The notes beneath the pieces are model-generated. The model was not told the origin of the DNA. It saw nothing but the letters and a program-made list of their open reading frames with translations, and made no database searches. Below, in pieces: positions 25,602-34,924 of a DNA stretch of 64,000 nucleotides; within the stretch, counting starts at the first letter, position 1, and every line of letters starts with the position of its first letter. This stretch comes from Rhodopirellula sp. SM50. Its GTDB lineage: Bacteria; Planctomycetota; Planctomycetia; Pirellulales; Pirellulaceae. Made by a program: the position numbers and the translations under genes. The stretch is taken from contig NZ_NTFY01000020.1 in assembly GCF_002289565.1 (NCBI RefSeq), positions 19,362-83,361 of the forward strand, read 5' to 3'.

Positions 25602-28600
25602 TTAACGTCCGCCGCCGGGACGACCGCCGCCACCACCGGGAGCACCACCGCGTCCGCCGCCACCGCCGAAGGGTGATCCTCCGCCACCACGGCCGCCGCC
25701 GAATCCGCCGGGGCGTCCGCCGCCGAAGGGGCTGCCGCCGCCACCGCCGCCGAACCGCGATCGAAACGCTTCGATCCGTTGCCGCATCGCATCAGCCGCT
25801 TCGGTGCTGCTGCTGCTATCGCCTCCGGTCCGCGCCCCGGGGGTACTGGAGGACGAGGAACCGCTGTCTTTGGTTTCCACTTTGGCGCTGAGGATGGCTT
25901 CCAACGCTTGCACGATGGTGTTTCCGTTGAGTGTGCCGGGCAGCGTGTAAACGACGGTCTCGTCTTCATTGACGCGGCCACCTTGATCGAGCGCCTCGAC
26001 CAGCATTTGAATCTCTTCAAAATCTTTGGTCGTGGCCGTGACCACCAGCGAGTTGCTTTGGACGTCGACGGCAACCGTAATTTTCGAGCGTTCGCTTTTC
26101 GCCGTCTCGGCACCGCCGCCGCGGCCGCCTCGACCGCCGCGCAGGGCGTTGATGAAATCTTCCGGCGAGGGTTGCCCGCCACGACCGCCGCCTCCGCCGG
26201 CGTTGCTGCGTCCCTGATCCGCACCGGCGACACGATCGGCGTAGATCTCTTTGACCACCTTGGCGACTTCCGCCGCACTTTGATACAGCACGGGGATCAT
26301 CCGCGGCGTCGCGGTCAATTCAATGTCTTCGGGACTTTCCTCGATGTCGATTTTTTCAAGCACCATCTCGATGACTTGCAAATCCAGTTCGTTGGCTTGG
26401 ATGAACAGCGCGTTGAGCCGTAGATCGGGAACGATGTTGACCGAACCGGTGGAGGTCAAAATGGACTTGGCCGAAGAGGTCTCGCCACCGCCACCGCCGG
26501 CCAATCCCATCAGTCCACCCAACATGCCGCCGCCGAGTCCGCCGGTGATTGTGTCGGTCAAGCTGCCCGCCGAGTCGCCGCCGCCGAGAATGCTGGCGAT
26601 CATTTCGGCTGCGATATCGGCCTGGATGTATTTCAACCAGTAGATCGTCGGCAGGTCACTGGAGGTTCCCATCGGGCCGATCAGTTGAGACAGCAGTTCT
26701 TCTAATTCGTCCAACGCTTCGGTGTCATCCGAAGCGATCCGAATGCCGTTGGGCGTCAGTTCGATCATGATGTCCGGACTGGGCGATTTGGCGACTTCGG
26801 TGGTGACCGGTTCGGACGGATCATTGGCGGGTTGGTTGTCCGCGGGGCTGGATGCCGCCGGGCTGGATGTCGTTGGCGCTTGGGTGAGGTAGTAGAACCG
26901 TTGCGTATCGACGCGGGATGCGTCGAGATTGCTGGCAGGGTTCGACGTCGATTGCGTCGGCGGCGAGTTGGAGTTGGAAGGAGCCCGCTGGATCTTGCGA
27001 TCACGGATGCCGTTGGATTCACCGGCCCCGGACGGAGACACCACCCGGATCGGATTATCGCGTCCGGTCATTCGCCAATACAGTTGCAGCTGTCGCAACG
27101 CGTCTTCGGCTTGACGTCCGTTGAGCGGCAACAGTCGGACTTTCCCGCTGAGCAACCCTTCGCTGGTGGTGCCGTCGAGTTGTTCGAGCAATCGTCGGAC
27201 CTGTTCGATTTCGTCTTGCGAGCCGCGAACCCATAGTTTTCCGGTCGCGGGATCACCGTCGACGATCGGACCGCTGGCGTTTTCTTCGGTCACGCCGAAG
27301 TACTTGTTGATGGTCAGCAAGGCTTGGGCGGGGTCGATGCGTTTGAGCTGAAAGACTTCGAAGTTTTCACCGCTGCCTTCCATCTTGGCAATCACCTCGG
27401 TGATCTGTTTATGGGTGTTGGGTGTTGCGAAGGCGATGATGGCGTTGGTGGCGGGGTCGATGGCGACCCGCGTGCCGGGTTCGTCTTGCAACAGCGTTTG
27501 CAGCACTTCGAACACGGTGGCGGGGTCGGCCACGCGCACGAAATGGGTTTGGAAGACGGGGCGAGCCACTTCTGCTTCGGTGGCGTCAGCGGAACCTTCC
27601 AGCGGTTGGTCGGCTTTGGCGATCAGGTTCTCCAGGATGCTGACCTTGGATCGCAACCCGGTGGCGTAGATTCGATCACCATAGAGTCCGACGGAGATCC
27701 GAATGTCGTCGTTGGAGTTTTCGGCGGCTTCCAGGCCCAGCAAGGGTCGAGCGGTTTGCAGCAATTCCTCGGCGCTGCGGTGTTGCAGTTTGATCTCGTG
27801 CACTTCCTGGTCGGACTGTTTGATGACCTCGCGGATCGCGACCAGTTTCTCAGCCCGTTCGGTCACCTTGGCTTGGCGGGCGCTGTCGAGCACGATCACC
27901 CGCCCCCAGGGCCCGACCATCTGCGGCAATTGCGTCTTGGCTTCGTCGGGTGTCATGCTGCCGAGCGGGAAGATCGCGGTCACGATGTCGCTCTTGCCGC
28001 GTGATTCCAGTTCGTCCAGCGGGACCAGATCGGCCAACTCGCTGATCAGTTTGTCGGCGTTTTCGACTTCCAAATCGATCAAGAACAGCATCCGACCGCG
28101 TCGGACCAAGGCGTAACCGCGATCGAGCAACAATCGATTCAACAGATCCAACGCCTCGGCGACCGTGTACATCCGCGAGCGATCGATGAAGGAGATCGAG
28201 CCCTCCGGATAGCGGTCGATCTGGAGCGACAAATCGCCTTCGGTCGCCATCCAATTCAGCACGTCTTTCCAGCTGGCGCCGGTGAAATTGAATCGCAGCA
28301 ACGGCTGTTGGGGGCGATCGAGTTCTTGCAACAAAATCCGTGCGGCTTCCTCCGGTGTCACATCCGAGCCGCGGATTCCCTGTGAAGGTTCAGTCGCCGG
28401 GGGTTGGTCTGAGGGCTGGTCTGAGGGTGAGGCGGGGACTTGGTCTGCGCTGTCGATCTCCTCCGCCGGGGCGTCGGCCGTTTCGGCTGCCGGGTCTCCC
28501 TCGGGCGTCTGTTCTTGTGCCGAAAGCGTCGAGATCGGCAGCATGGAGGCCAACACGGCGGCGAAAAGGATCTGAAGAGACGACTTCGCCAGCCCGGACG

Positions 28601-28721
28601 GCTGCCGCAGCGGCAGGCGGATGCTGGCGCCGATCGGTGCGTTGCTATCGGTGCACGAGCTTTCGTTGCACGAGCTGTTGTTGCACGAGCCTTTGTTGCA
28701 CGATGGGAGTTGGAAATGCAT
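25602..28721 (-). CDS. Large secretin N-domain protein, GspD-like
   Basis: A 1039-residue exported protein with several secretin N-type (NHR) modules, for example around residues 385-470, 480-560, 640-720, 770-860 and 880-960. I do not find the conserved secretin pore domain or its closing signature near the C-terminus. Instead the chain ends in about 60 Gly/Arg/Pro-rich residues. It may therefore be a periplasmic partner of a separate pore or an unusual secretin. The N-terminus is odd: a Cys/Ser-rich stretch (HFQLPSCNKGSCNNSSCNES) encoded by a short DNA repeat precedes the signal helix (about 45-66). It is first in the leftward secretion cluster. Family call good; role as pore uncertain. Confidence 0.85.
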   Translation of the reverse strand: MHFQLPSCNKGSCNNSSCNESSCTDSNAPIGASIRLPLRQPSGLAKSSLQILFAAVLASMLPISTLSAQEQTPEGDPAAETADAPAEEIDSADQVPASPSDQPSDQPPATEPSQGIRGSDVTPEEAARILLQELDRPQQPLLRFNFTGASWKDVLNWMATEGDLSLQIDRYPEGSISFIDRSRMYTVAEALDLLNRLLLDRGYALVRRGRMLFLIDLEVENADKLISELADLVPLDELESRGKSDIVTAIFPLGSMTPDEAKTQLPQMVGPWGRVIVLDSARQAKVTERAEKLVAIREVIKQSDQEVHEIKLQHRSAEELLQTARPLLGLEAAENSNDDIRISVGLYGDRIYATGLRSKVSILENLIAKADQPLEGSADATEAEVARPVFQTHFVRVADPATVFEVLQTLLQDEPGTRVAIDPATNAIIAFATPNTHKQITEVIAKMEGSGENFEVFQLKRIDPAQALLTINKYFGVTEENASGPIVDGDPATGKLWVRGSQDEIEQVRRLLEQLDGTTSEGLLSGKVRLLPLNGRQAEDALRQLQLYWRMTGRDNPIRVVSPSGAGESNGIRDRKIQRAPSNSNSPPTQSTSNPASNLDASRVDTQRFYYLTQAPTTSSPAASSPADNQPANDPSEPVTTEVAKSPSPDIMIELTPNGIRIASDDTEALDELEELLSQLIGPMGTSSDLPTIYWLKYIQADIAAEMIASILGGGDSAGSLTDTITGGLGGGMLGGLMGLAGGGGGETSSAKSILTSTGSVNIVPDLRLNALFIQANELDLQVIEMVLEKIDIEESPEDIELTATPRMIPVLYQSAAEVAKVVKEIYADRVAGADQGRSNAGGGGGRGGQPSPEDFINALRGGRGGRGGGAETAKSERSKITVAVDVQSNSLVVTATTKDFEEIQMLVEALDQGGRVNEDETVVYTLPGTLNGNTIVQALEAILSAKVETKDSGSSSSSTPGARTGGDSSSSTEAADAMRQRIEAFRSRFGGGGGGSPFGGGRPGGFGGGRGGGGSPFGGGGGRGGAPGGGGGRPGGGR
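28640..28710. repeat. 15-bp coding repeat in the secretin-like gene
   Basis: Near-identical units of the type gttgcacgagctgtt encode the repeated SCN/SSC tripeptides ahead of the signal peptide. Confidence 0.75.
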
Positions 28722-29248
28722 TATTGCAGCGGTTTTGTCAAAAGAAGTGGATGAGATTTCGACTCAAGGGGCCTGCCGACCGGCTCATTCTAATTGCCCC
28801 CCATCAAATCGCCCGGCACCAATCTCGCCAGTTTTCAGAGGCGGAGATCACTTGGCCGGCCCACTGATCTAACCTTCTGCGCGGGCCAGGGTTTCTCGAC
28901 CGATCGCGGAATTCGGTTGATTCGTGCTGTTTTCATGCCAGTTGATGCCCGCGGAGGTATGGTTTTCGCACTCTATGCCCCTCTGGGCGGGGCATGACGA
29001 AGCCCGGAATTGTCTTCGCGGCGGACCCCGTGTTGCCGATCGGGCGTAGGATCTGCCGCCGCTGGGCTTCTAAAAAATCTGAGCGAGGGGTGTTTTCAGT
29101 TCTACGAACGACACTTTCGGGTTGGTACGATACGCTCTGACGCCAGCCGGCGATCGCACACGATTCCGACAGGGCACCAAAGAACCGACGCCGGTTTGCC
29201 GCAGGATTAACCACGAGCAGAGCTATCGCTGTTCGCATCGAAGGGAAC
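28722..29248. other. Intergenic between divergent genes
   Basis: 527 bp with promoters for both neighbours presumably inside. A small hairpin atgcccctctgggcggggcat lies at about 28975-28995. I see no gene or riboswitch that I can name. Confidence 0.5.
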
Positions 29249-30055
29249 ATGAAAGGAATGCTGCAAAAGCAACGAAAACTGATACTAAACGACCAGCAAC
29301 GCGATGCGATGCGCCGCGCCGGACGCGTCAATGCGAGCCTGATGGACTACATCCGCCCGCACATCAAGGCCGGCATCACCACCGGCAGAATCGACGAGAT
29401 GATCGCACAGTGGACGCTCGACAACGGGCATACCGCGGCAACGCTGGGGTATCAGAATTTCCCGAAAAGCTGCTGCACGAGCATCAATGAAGTGATCTGC
29501 CATGGCATCCCCGGCGACGAGGAGCTCAAAGAAGGCGACATCGTCAACATCGATGTGACCACCATCGTCGACGGCTGGCACGGGGACCAGAGCGAAACGT
29601 TCTTGATCGGGGAGGTTTCCGAGGAACGCAAAGCGGTCACCCAATGCGCATTCGACTGCATGCACATGGCGATCGATGCGCTGACCCCCGGATGCACGGT
29701 CTCGAAAATCGGCGAGACGATCGTGCCCGAGGCGCATCGGCGTGGTTTCTCGGTCGTCCGAGAATACGTCGGTCACGGACTGGGCAAACAATTTCACTTG
29801 GATCCCTCGATCCCGCACTTCCCCAATCGGCAAAGTCGTATCGACCGGCTGTTCCCCGGCATGTGTTTCACCGTCGAACCGATGATCAATGCCGGAACCC
29901 GCTACGCCCGCTGCGACAAGGCGGACGGATGGACGGTGCGGACCAAAGACGGTCGACCATCGGCCCAGTTCGAGCACACGGTGATGATGACCGAGGACGG
30001 CCCCGAGATTCTGACCCAATGCAACGACGGCCCCCGCAAAGGCCATCAATTCTAA
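29249..30055 (+). CDS. map: Methionine aminopeptidase, type I
   Basis: A 268-residue enzyme that removes the initiator Met from new proteins in the cytoplasm. All five metal ligands are in place: Asp102 and Asp113 (NIDVTTIVDGWHGDQ), His176 (YVGHGLG), Glu210 (TVEPMI) and Glu242 (QFEHTV). His85 (ICHGIP) lines the pocket. Length fits type I enzymes. The ATG has GAAGGGA just before it. It is not next to ribosomal genes as in many bacteria, and a second copy elsewhere in the genome is quite possible. Confidence 0.95.
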   Translation: MKGMLQKQRKLILNDQQRDAMRRAGRVNASLMDYIRPHIKAGITTGRIDEMIAQWTLDNGHTAATLGYQNFPKSCCTSINEVICHGIPGDEELKEGDIVNIDVTTIVDGWHGDQSETFLIGEVSEERKAVTQCAFDCMHMAIDALTPGCTVSKIGETIVPEAHRRGFSVVREYVGHGLGKQFHLDPSIPHFPNRQSRIDRLFPGMCFTVEPMINAGTRYARCDKADGWTVRTKDGRPSAQFEHTVMMTEDGPEILTQCNDGPRKGHQF

Positions 30056-30124
30056 CGTCGACCGCTCGCCCCGCGACGACCTCTCCTGCTCCATCGGTTG
30101 ATCCGACTCACCAAGGCCTCCACC

Positions 30125-31012
30125 ATGAATCCGCTCCGTAGTCTCTCTGTCTGCCGTTTCGCTGTCTGCCGTCGCGCCGTCTGTATGTTCCTGTGCGGCG
30201 TCGCGCTGATTTCATTCGCCGCGGTCCAACCGGCCCACGCGCAAGACAAACCGCTGAAGGTCTTGCTGGTCGCCGGCGGGTGCTGCCATGATTACGCAGC
30301 CCAAACCCAGTTGCTGAAGAAAGGCATCGAGGAGCGGATCAATGCTGAGGTGACGATCGAATTTAATCCCAGCAAGACGACCAGCACCCGTTTCGAAGTC
30401 TACGAATCGGATGACTGGGCCGAGGATTACGACGTGATCCTGCACGACGAGTGCTCCGCGTCGGTCACCGAACGCCCCTACGTCGATCGTATTTTGGCTG
30501 CCCACCGGGCCGGTGTTCCCGCGGTCAACCTGCACTGCGCCATGCACAGCTACCGCTGGGGCGATTTCCGAAACCCGGTCGAAATCGGGGCCGAGAATGC
30601 GGGCTGGTACGAGATGATCGGCGTTCAATCGACCGGCCATGGTCCGCAATCCCCGATCGATGTTCACTACACCCAGGCGGATCATCCGATCACCAAGGGG
30701 CTGAACAACTGGACGACGATCAACGAGGAGCTTTACAACAACGTCCGAGTGTTTGGGAACACCGAAGTGCTGGCGACCGGGGATCAAGTTCAATCGCCGC
30801 GAAAGAAGGATCTGAAACAGAACCCTAACGCCAAACCCAAAACGGCTCAGGCGGTCGTGGTTTGGACCAATCTGTACGGGCCCAACCAAACCAAGATCTT
30901 TAGCACCACGCTCGGCCACAACAATGAAACCGTCGGCGACGATCGCTACCTGGACCTGGTCTCCCGCGGGATCCTCTGGGCCACCGACAACCTGAACGCG
31001 GAAGGCAAATGA
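30125..31012 (+). CDS. Exported ThuA-like protein
   Basis: A 295-residue protein with a signal peptide (about 10-38, AAVQPAHAQD cleavage region) followed by a ThuA-like glutamine-amidotransferase-fold domain (VLLVAGGCCHDYAAQ; LHDECSAS; NLHCAMHSYRWG). The family is expanded in Planctomycetes and linked to sugar metabolism, but no reaction is established. I start at ATG 30125; an in-frame start 27 bp upstream exists. It follows the map gene by about 70 bp in the same direction and may share its transcript. Confidence 0.9.
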   Translation: MNPLRSLSVCRFAVCRRAVCMFLCGVALISFAAVQPAHAQDKPLKVLLVAGGCCHDYAAQTQLLKKGIEERINAEVTIEFNPSKTTSTRFEVYESDDWAEDYDVILHDECSASVTERPYVDRILAAHRAGVPAVNLHCAMHSYRWGDFRNPVEIGAENAGWYEMIGVQSTGHGPQSPIDVHYTQADHPITKGLNNWTTINEELYNNVRVFGNTEVLATGDQVQSPRKKDLKQNPNAKPKTAQAVVVWTNLYGPNQTKIFSTTLGHNNETVGDDRYLDLVSRGILWATDNLNAEGK

Positions 31013-31040
31013 GCGTCGGGTGAATGCGGGTGGCCGCTGA

Positions 31041-31102
31041 CTGTGGGATAGGCTTCCAGCCTGTCGATGCGACAAAGAGAGGCCGCCAGCCTATTCCACG
31101 AC
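31041..31102. repeat. Family A palindrome
   Basis: gtgggataggcttccagcct ... ggccgccagcctattccac, located between convergent genes, where it could act as a two-way terminator. Confidence 0.8.
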
Positions 31103-31103
31103 T

Positions 31104-32123
31104 CTATGGGGCGTTCTGCTGCGAACCCACGCCGCTGACCACCAGATGCAGCACGGCGAACAGTCGGTCATCGTCGGTCCAACTGCGATGCAATTCTAAC
31201 CCTGCGCGAGCGGCCAGCTTCGAAAAGCCTTCGATCGTGTACTTGTGCGAATACTCGGTGTGAATGAATTCACCTGCATCGAGCTGAAACGATGTCTCCG
31301 CGATGCGGATCGTTTGTCGTTTCAACGAGCGAATGTAGATTTCGATTCGGGACGCCGCATTATTGTAAAACGCGACGTGTTCGAAGGCTTCCACGTCGAT
31401 CTCGGCATCCAGTTCGTCGCGAATCCGATGCAACAGATTGAGATTAAACGCCGCCGTCACGCCGGAATCGTCGTTGTACGCACGTTCCAAGATTTCGACA
31501 TCTTTGACCAGGTCGATCCCGATCAGCAACCCGCCGCCATCGCCGCATCGCTCGGTGATCGATCGTAACAGTCGCTCCGCCTCGGCCGGTTCAAAATTCC
31601 CGATCGTCGATCCGGGAAAGTAAACGGCGCAGTGCGTCGCGGGTTGCCGTGGGGTTGGGAGTGAAAACGGACGGGTGAAATCGGCGGTCACCGGAATGAT
31701 TTCGAGGTGCGGGTAATCCGCCCGCAAGCGCTCGGCGACCCGTTGCAGATGCCGATGCGAGATATCGACCGGGACGTAAGCGGCCGGGTCGATCAGATGA
31801 TCCAGCAAGATTCGAGTTTTAATGCTGCTGCCGCTGCCATATTCCACCAGCATCGCTCTGGCATCGATCTGCGCCCCCATTTCGGACGCGTATCGGTCCA
31901 TGATGGCTTGCTCGGTCCGAGTCAAATAGTACTCGTCGAGTTCACAGATTTCATCAAACAACGCCGACCCACGTTTGTCGTAAAAGTACTTGCACGGCAA
32001 ACGTTTGGGACTTTCGCCGAGTCCTGTGATCACGTCGTGCTGAAAGGTGATCCATCGAGAAGACGCTTTAGGTGGTGCGGTTTTTAACACGGTGCGTACC
32101 CTGGTCCATGGTCGAGTCAACAA
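31104..32123 (-). CDS. egtD: L-histidine N-alpha-methyltransferase (ergothioneine biosynthesis)
   Basis: A 339-residue SAM-dependent enzyme that trimethylates histidine to hercynine, the first step to ergothioneine. Family features: KYFYDKRGSALFDEICELDEYYLTRTE near the N-terminus (shown here as KYFYDKRGSALFDEI), the SAM site LVEYGSGSSIKT, VYFPGSTIGNFEP, and the histidine-binding HTEYSHKYT. It lies 18 bp after egtB in the same direction, the usual two-gene arrangement. The frame opens with TTG at 32123; GTG at 32090 with AGGG upstream is a good alternative start. Confidence 0.95.
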   Translation of the reverse strand: MLTRPWTRVRTVLKTAPPKASSRWITFQHDVITGLGESPKRLPCKYFYDKRGSALFDEICELDEYYLTRTEQAIMDRYASEMGAQIDARAMLVEYGSGSSIKTRILLDHLIDPAAYVPVDISHRHLQRVAERLRADYPHLEIIPVTADFTRPFSLPTPRQPATHCAVYFPGSTIGNFEPAEAERLLRSITERCGDGGGLLIGIDLVKDVEILERAYNDDSGVTAAFNLNLLHRIRDELDAEIDVEAFEHVAFYNNAASRIEIYIRSLKRQTIRIAETSFQLDAGEFIHTEYSHKYTIEGFSKLAARAGLELHRSWTDDDRLFAVLHLVVSGVGSQQNAP

Positions 32124-32141
32124 TCGGGGGACTCTAGTAGC

Positions 32142-33509
32142 TTAGCAACGTGCCAACCGGATGCCGGTAAATTGCCAGCGAGACTCTGGGGCGAAGAAAT
32201 TGCGATAGGTCGGTCGCGTATGTCCAGACGGAGTCGCGCACGATCCGCCTTTGAGCACGAAGACGTTGCACATGAATTTTCCGTTGTATTCGCCCAACGC
32301 ACCCGCCGGTGCACGGTAGCCGGGGTATGCCGAGTAATGACTGCTGGTCCATTCCCACACGTTGCCCATTGCGTCGGCCAATAGAGGTCGCTCCGAGACG
32401 TCTCCGTCGATGCCGCCATAGTGGGATTGCGGATTGCAGTAGCTGTCCGTGCCAGACAACTTGGGGTGGATGCAGCGGCCGCTGCGGAGCAGTTCGTCGC
32501 CCCAGTTGCCACGCTGCGATGCCGAGAATGGGTCGTCCAGTTGGCAGCAGACGGCGTGCTCCCATTCGGCTTCGGTTGCCAACCGGCACCCGGCCCAGCG
32601 GGCATACGCGTCGGCTTCGAAATAACTGACATGGCAGACGGGCTGATCGAGCCGAATCGGCTTGCGTCCGGACAACGTGAAGTGGGACCATCGCGAACCG
32701 GTTTTGGTCCAATACAACGGCGCTTGCCAGCCGTGCTCGTTGACCGCCGCCCACCCCAGCGACAACCACAGTTCGGGCCGATCGTATCCCCCGTCTTCCA
32801 TGAACTCCAGATACTCGCGGTTGGTCACGCAGCGATCGGCGATTTGAAAGGGTTCCAAAAAAACACGGTGGCGCGGAAGTTCGTTGTCGAAACAAAATGA
32901 GTCGCCGTCGTGTCCGATTCGGACCACACCGGGATCAAACTCGACCCAGGACTGGCCGACCGCTGTGTCGAGATCTTCGCACGCTCCGTCGCGATAAACC
33001 GGTGCAAGCGGATTGCACGACAACGCGTGTTTCAGATCGGTCAGCATTAATTCCTGATGCTGTTGTTCGTGATGGATTCCGATTTCCAGCACATGCCGCT
33101 CATCGGCGGTCAAATCGTGGCCTTCCACGAGCGACCGCATCGCTTGATCGACGTGGCTGCGATAGTCGAGCGTTTCGGTCAAACCGGGACGGGAGATCAA
33201 GCCGCGTTTTCCCCGCGGGTATTGTTCGCCGACACTGTTGTAATAGGAATTGAACAAATACTCGAAGCGTTCATCAAACGGTCGGTAATCCCCGCTCGGT
33301 TTCAGCAGAAACGTTTCGAAGAACCACGTCGTGTGCGCCAGGTGCCAACGGATCGGGCTGGCATCGTCCATCGACTGGATCACGCAGTCTTCGGGGGAGA
33401 GGGGTTCGGCGATCTGCTCTGAAAACGCACGGACCTGAAAGAATCGGTCGATCAAACCCTCCGTCGCGTGCGCGTTTTGGACCGCCACCGTCCCGCTGTT
33501 GGTATCCAT
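32142..33509 (-). CDS. egtB: Ergothioneine biosynthesis sulfoxide synthase EgtB
   Basis: A 455-residue non-haem iron enzyme that joins hercynine and cysteine or gamma-glutamylcysteine oxidatively. An N-terminal DinB-like domain gives the iron ligands: His59 in HLAHTTWFFE and the HEQQHQE pair near residue 155. The C-terminal half is a formylglycine-generating-enzyme-like domain (VTNREYLEFMEDGGY; GGSCATPSGHTRPTYRNFF). I start at ATG 33509; the 22 residues upstream look non-coding. With egtD it completes the core pathway except the C-S lyase, which I do not see in the window. Confidence 0.95.
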   Translation of the reverse strand: MDTNSGTVAVQNAHATEGLIDRFFQVRAFSEQIAEPLSPEDCVIQSMDDASPIRWHLAHTTWFFETFLLKPSGDYRPFDERFEYLFNSYYNSVGEQYPRGKRGLISRPGLTETLDYRSHVDQAMRSLVEGHDLTADERHVLEIGIHHEQQHQELMLTDLKHALSCNPLAPVYRDGACEDLDTAVGQSWVEFDPGVVRIGHDGDSFCFDNELPRHRVFLEPFQIADRCVTNREYLEFMEDGGYDRPELWLSLGWAAVNEHGWQAPLYWTKTGSRWSHFTLSGRKPIRLDQPVCHVSYFEADAYARWAGCRLATEAEWEHAVCCQLDDPFSASQRGNWGDELLRSGRCIHPKLSGTDSYCNPQSHYGGIDGDVSERPLLADAMGNVWEWTSSHYSAYPGYRAPAGALGEYNGKFMCNVFVLKGGSCATPSGHTRPTYRNFFAPESRWQFTGIRLARC

Positions 33510-33700
33510 GCCAAGGTTCCCCCGTAATAAAATCGAAATGTCCCGTGCACTCTGTCGCCAGTGCTTTCTAAGCAACCGATTTTAAGAGACAACCGGGGCG
33601 AGCAGGGATGCCGGCGGCAAAAATGTTGAAATCGTTGATGGGGTGACAGGGTTCAGACGTGCGCCACTGGCTGACGCGACAGTTGATTTAATCCGATCCT

Positions 33701-33797
33701 ACGTGGGATCAGCCGTTTCGCGCGAGCGTACGGGCTTATTCACACGAAGCAAACGCACCGGGGCCCGTAGGCTCGCGCCAAACGGCTGATGAAATCA
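33701..33797. repeat. Family D palindrome (caaacggctgat type)
   Basis: Arms atcagccgtttcgcgcgagc and gctcgcgccaaacggctgat, with tacgggc / gcccgta inside. A related copy lies at 46518-46592. It sits in the gap before egtB and after the lipase gene. Confidence 0.85.
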
Positions 33798-33830
33798 ACA
33801 GACCGGTGAGCGAGCGGCGCGGGGGGTTAT

Positions 33831-34814
33831 TCAACATGCGGCGCTGGCGGGGGTCACGTGCCGGAGTGCCGCTCTGGCCGCCTGTAATCCTGACTGAATC
33901 AACGCGGTGGGTTCGGTGAAGTCGTACCACGGTCGGTATCCGACATCGGGGCGAATCAGAATGTCGGCATGGGGCAACGAGTGGCGACGACACAACCGCT
34001 CGCCGATTTCTTCCATTCGCATCACCACATCGATCGCGGTACCGAACGTGTCGATCCGCTGCACCGAACTGCCGACATCGACGCCGATCGTCAGATCCGA
34101 AGCATAGGATTTCGCGATCGACAACGGGATCGCATCCAACACGCCGATGTCCGACAACAGCATGTCGTCCCATGGGATCGGAGGAAAAAAACCGGGGATG
34201 GCAGTGGATGCCAAGATCGCCTTTCGCAGCGGGCCGCGTTCCAAAACGACACGATGGCCACTTTTCAAGTCCGCCGCGACGATGCTCAAGGGGATGGATG
34301 TTTCTGACAGATCGATATCGGGAACCAAGGCGTCGATCGCTTCGTGCAAGATCTCATCGGAGAGGATCGACGGTCCACGCACCATCTTCGTCAAGCGGTG
34401 ACCGTGCCGCATGATGCGTTCCAAACGACGGTACCACAGTCCGAACCAATCGGCCGGTCCGAGTTGTTGCGCCTGCTTGCGATTGCCGGCCGAGACCTTC
34501 GAAGCGGCCGCCATCAGCTGCCGACATTTTTCTGAAAAGACCGGTGAATGCAGGAGTCCGATCGCTTTGGCCTGCACCTGTTTGACGTCGGAATCGACGG
34601 CGCATAAGCCGCCCATCAAACTACCGATGCTGACCCCAACGATGCGCTCGGTTCGAACTCCCGATTCACCGATCGCCTCCATGACACCTAAATGCGCGAG
34701 CCCCCGCGCGCCGCCACCGCCCAACGCGATCACCGCGCGACGATTGGTTTCGCAGTTGACTTGTCCACCCATCGACAAGACTTGATTCCTGTCCGTGGCT
34801 TCGATCATCTTCAT
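33831..34814 (-). CDS. Patatin-like phospholipase
   Basis: A 327-residue lipid acyl hydrolase of the patatin/RssA type. The oxyanion loop is GGGGARGLAHLGV and the nucleophile is Ser62 in GVSIGS. The usual DGG/DGA dyad motif appears as SDIGVLDAIPL, so the acid Asp is present but the following Gly is replaced by Ile. No signal peptide, so it is probably cytoplasmic. It lies 110 bp downstream of the acyl-CoA dehydrogenase gene in the same direction and could release fatty acids for the beta-oxidation enzymes encoded there. Confidence 0.92.
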   Translation of the reverse strand: MKMIEATDRNQVLSMGGQVNCETNRRAVIALGGGGARGLAHLGVMEAIGESGVRTERIVGVSIGSLMGGLCAVDSDVKQVQAKAIGLLHSPVFSEKCRQLMAAASKVSAGNRKQAQQLGPADWFGLWYRRLERIMRHGHRLTKMVRGPSILSDEILHEAIDALVPDIDLSETSIPLSIVAADLKSGHRVVLERGPLRKAILASTAIPGFFPPIPWDDMLLSDIGVLDAIPLSIAKSYASDLTIGVDVGSSVQRIDTFGTAIDVVMRMEEIGERLCRRHSLPHADILIRPDVGYRPWYDFTEPTALIQSGLQAARAALRHVTPASAAC

Positions 34815-34851
34815 TGACGGTCCCTTTTACTTAGCAACGCGCGGAAAAGAA

Positions 34852-34907
34852 GTGGGATAGGCTTCCAGCCTGTCGACGCTGGAATGGCAGGCCGGAAGCC
34901 TATCCCA
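34852..34907. repeat. Family A palindrome
   Basis: gtgggataggcttccagcct and aggccggaagcctatcccac, between the acyl-CoA dehydrogenase and patatin genes. Confidence 0.88.
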
Positions 34908-34924
34908 CTCGCAGCATCCGACAC

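Noticed and set aside
25466..26278. N-terminal extension of the GspE frame
   Set aside because: It is rich in Arg and Ala and lies out of frame inside the secretin-like gene; the GspE N-terminus is complete from 25465.
22405..28721. Type IV pilus operon
   Set aside because: No prepilin, PilT or PilM-Q genes are seen; only E, F and a secretin-like gene, so a secretion-type label is safer.
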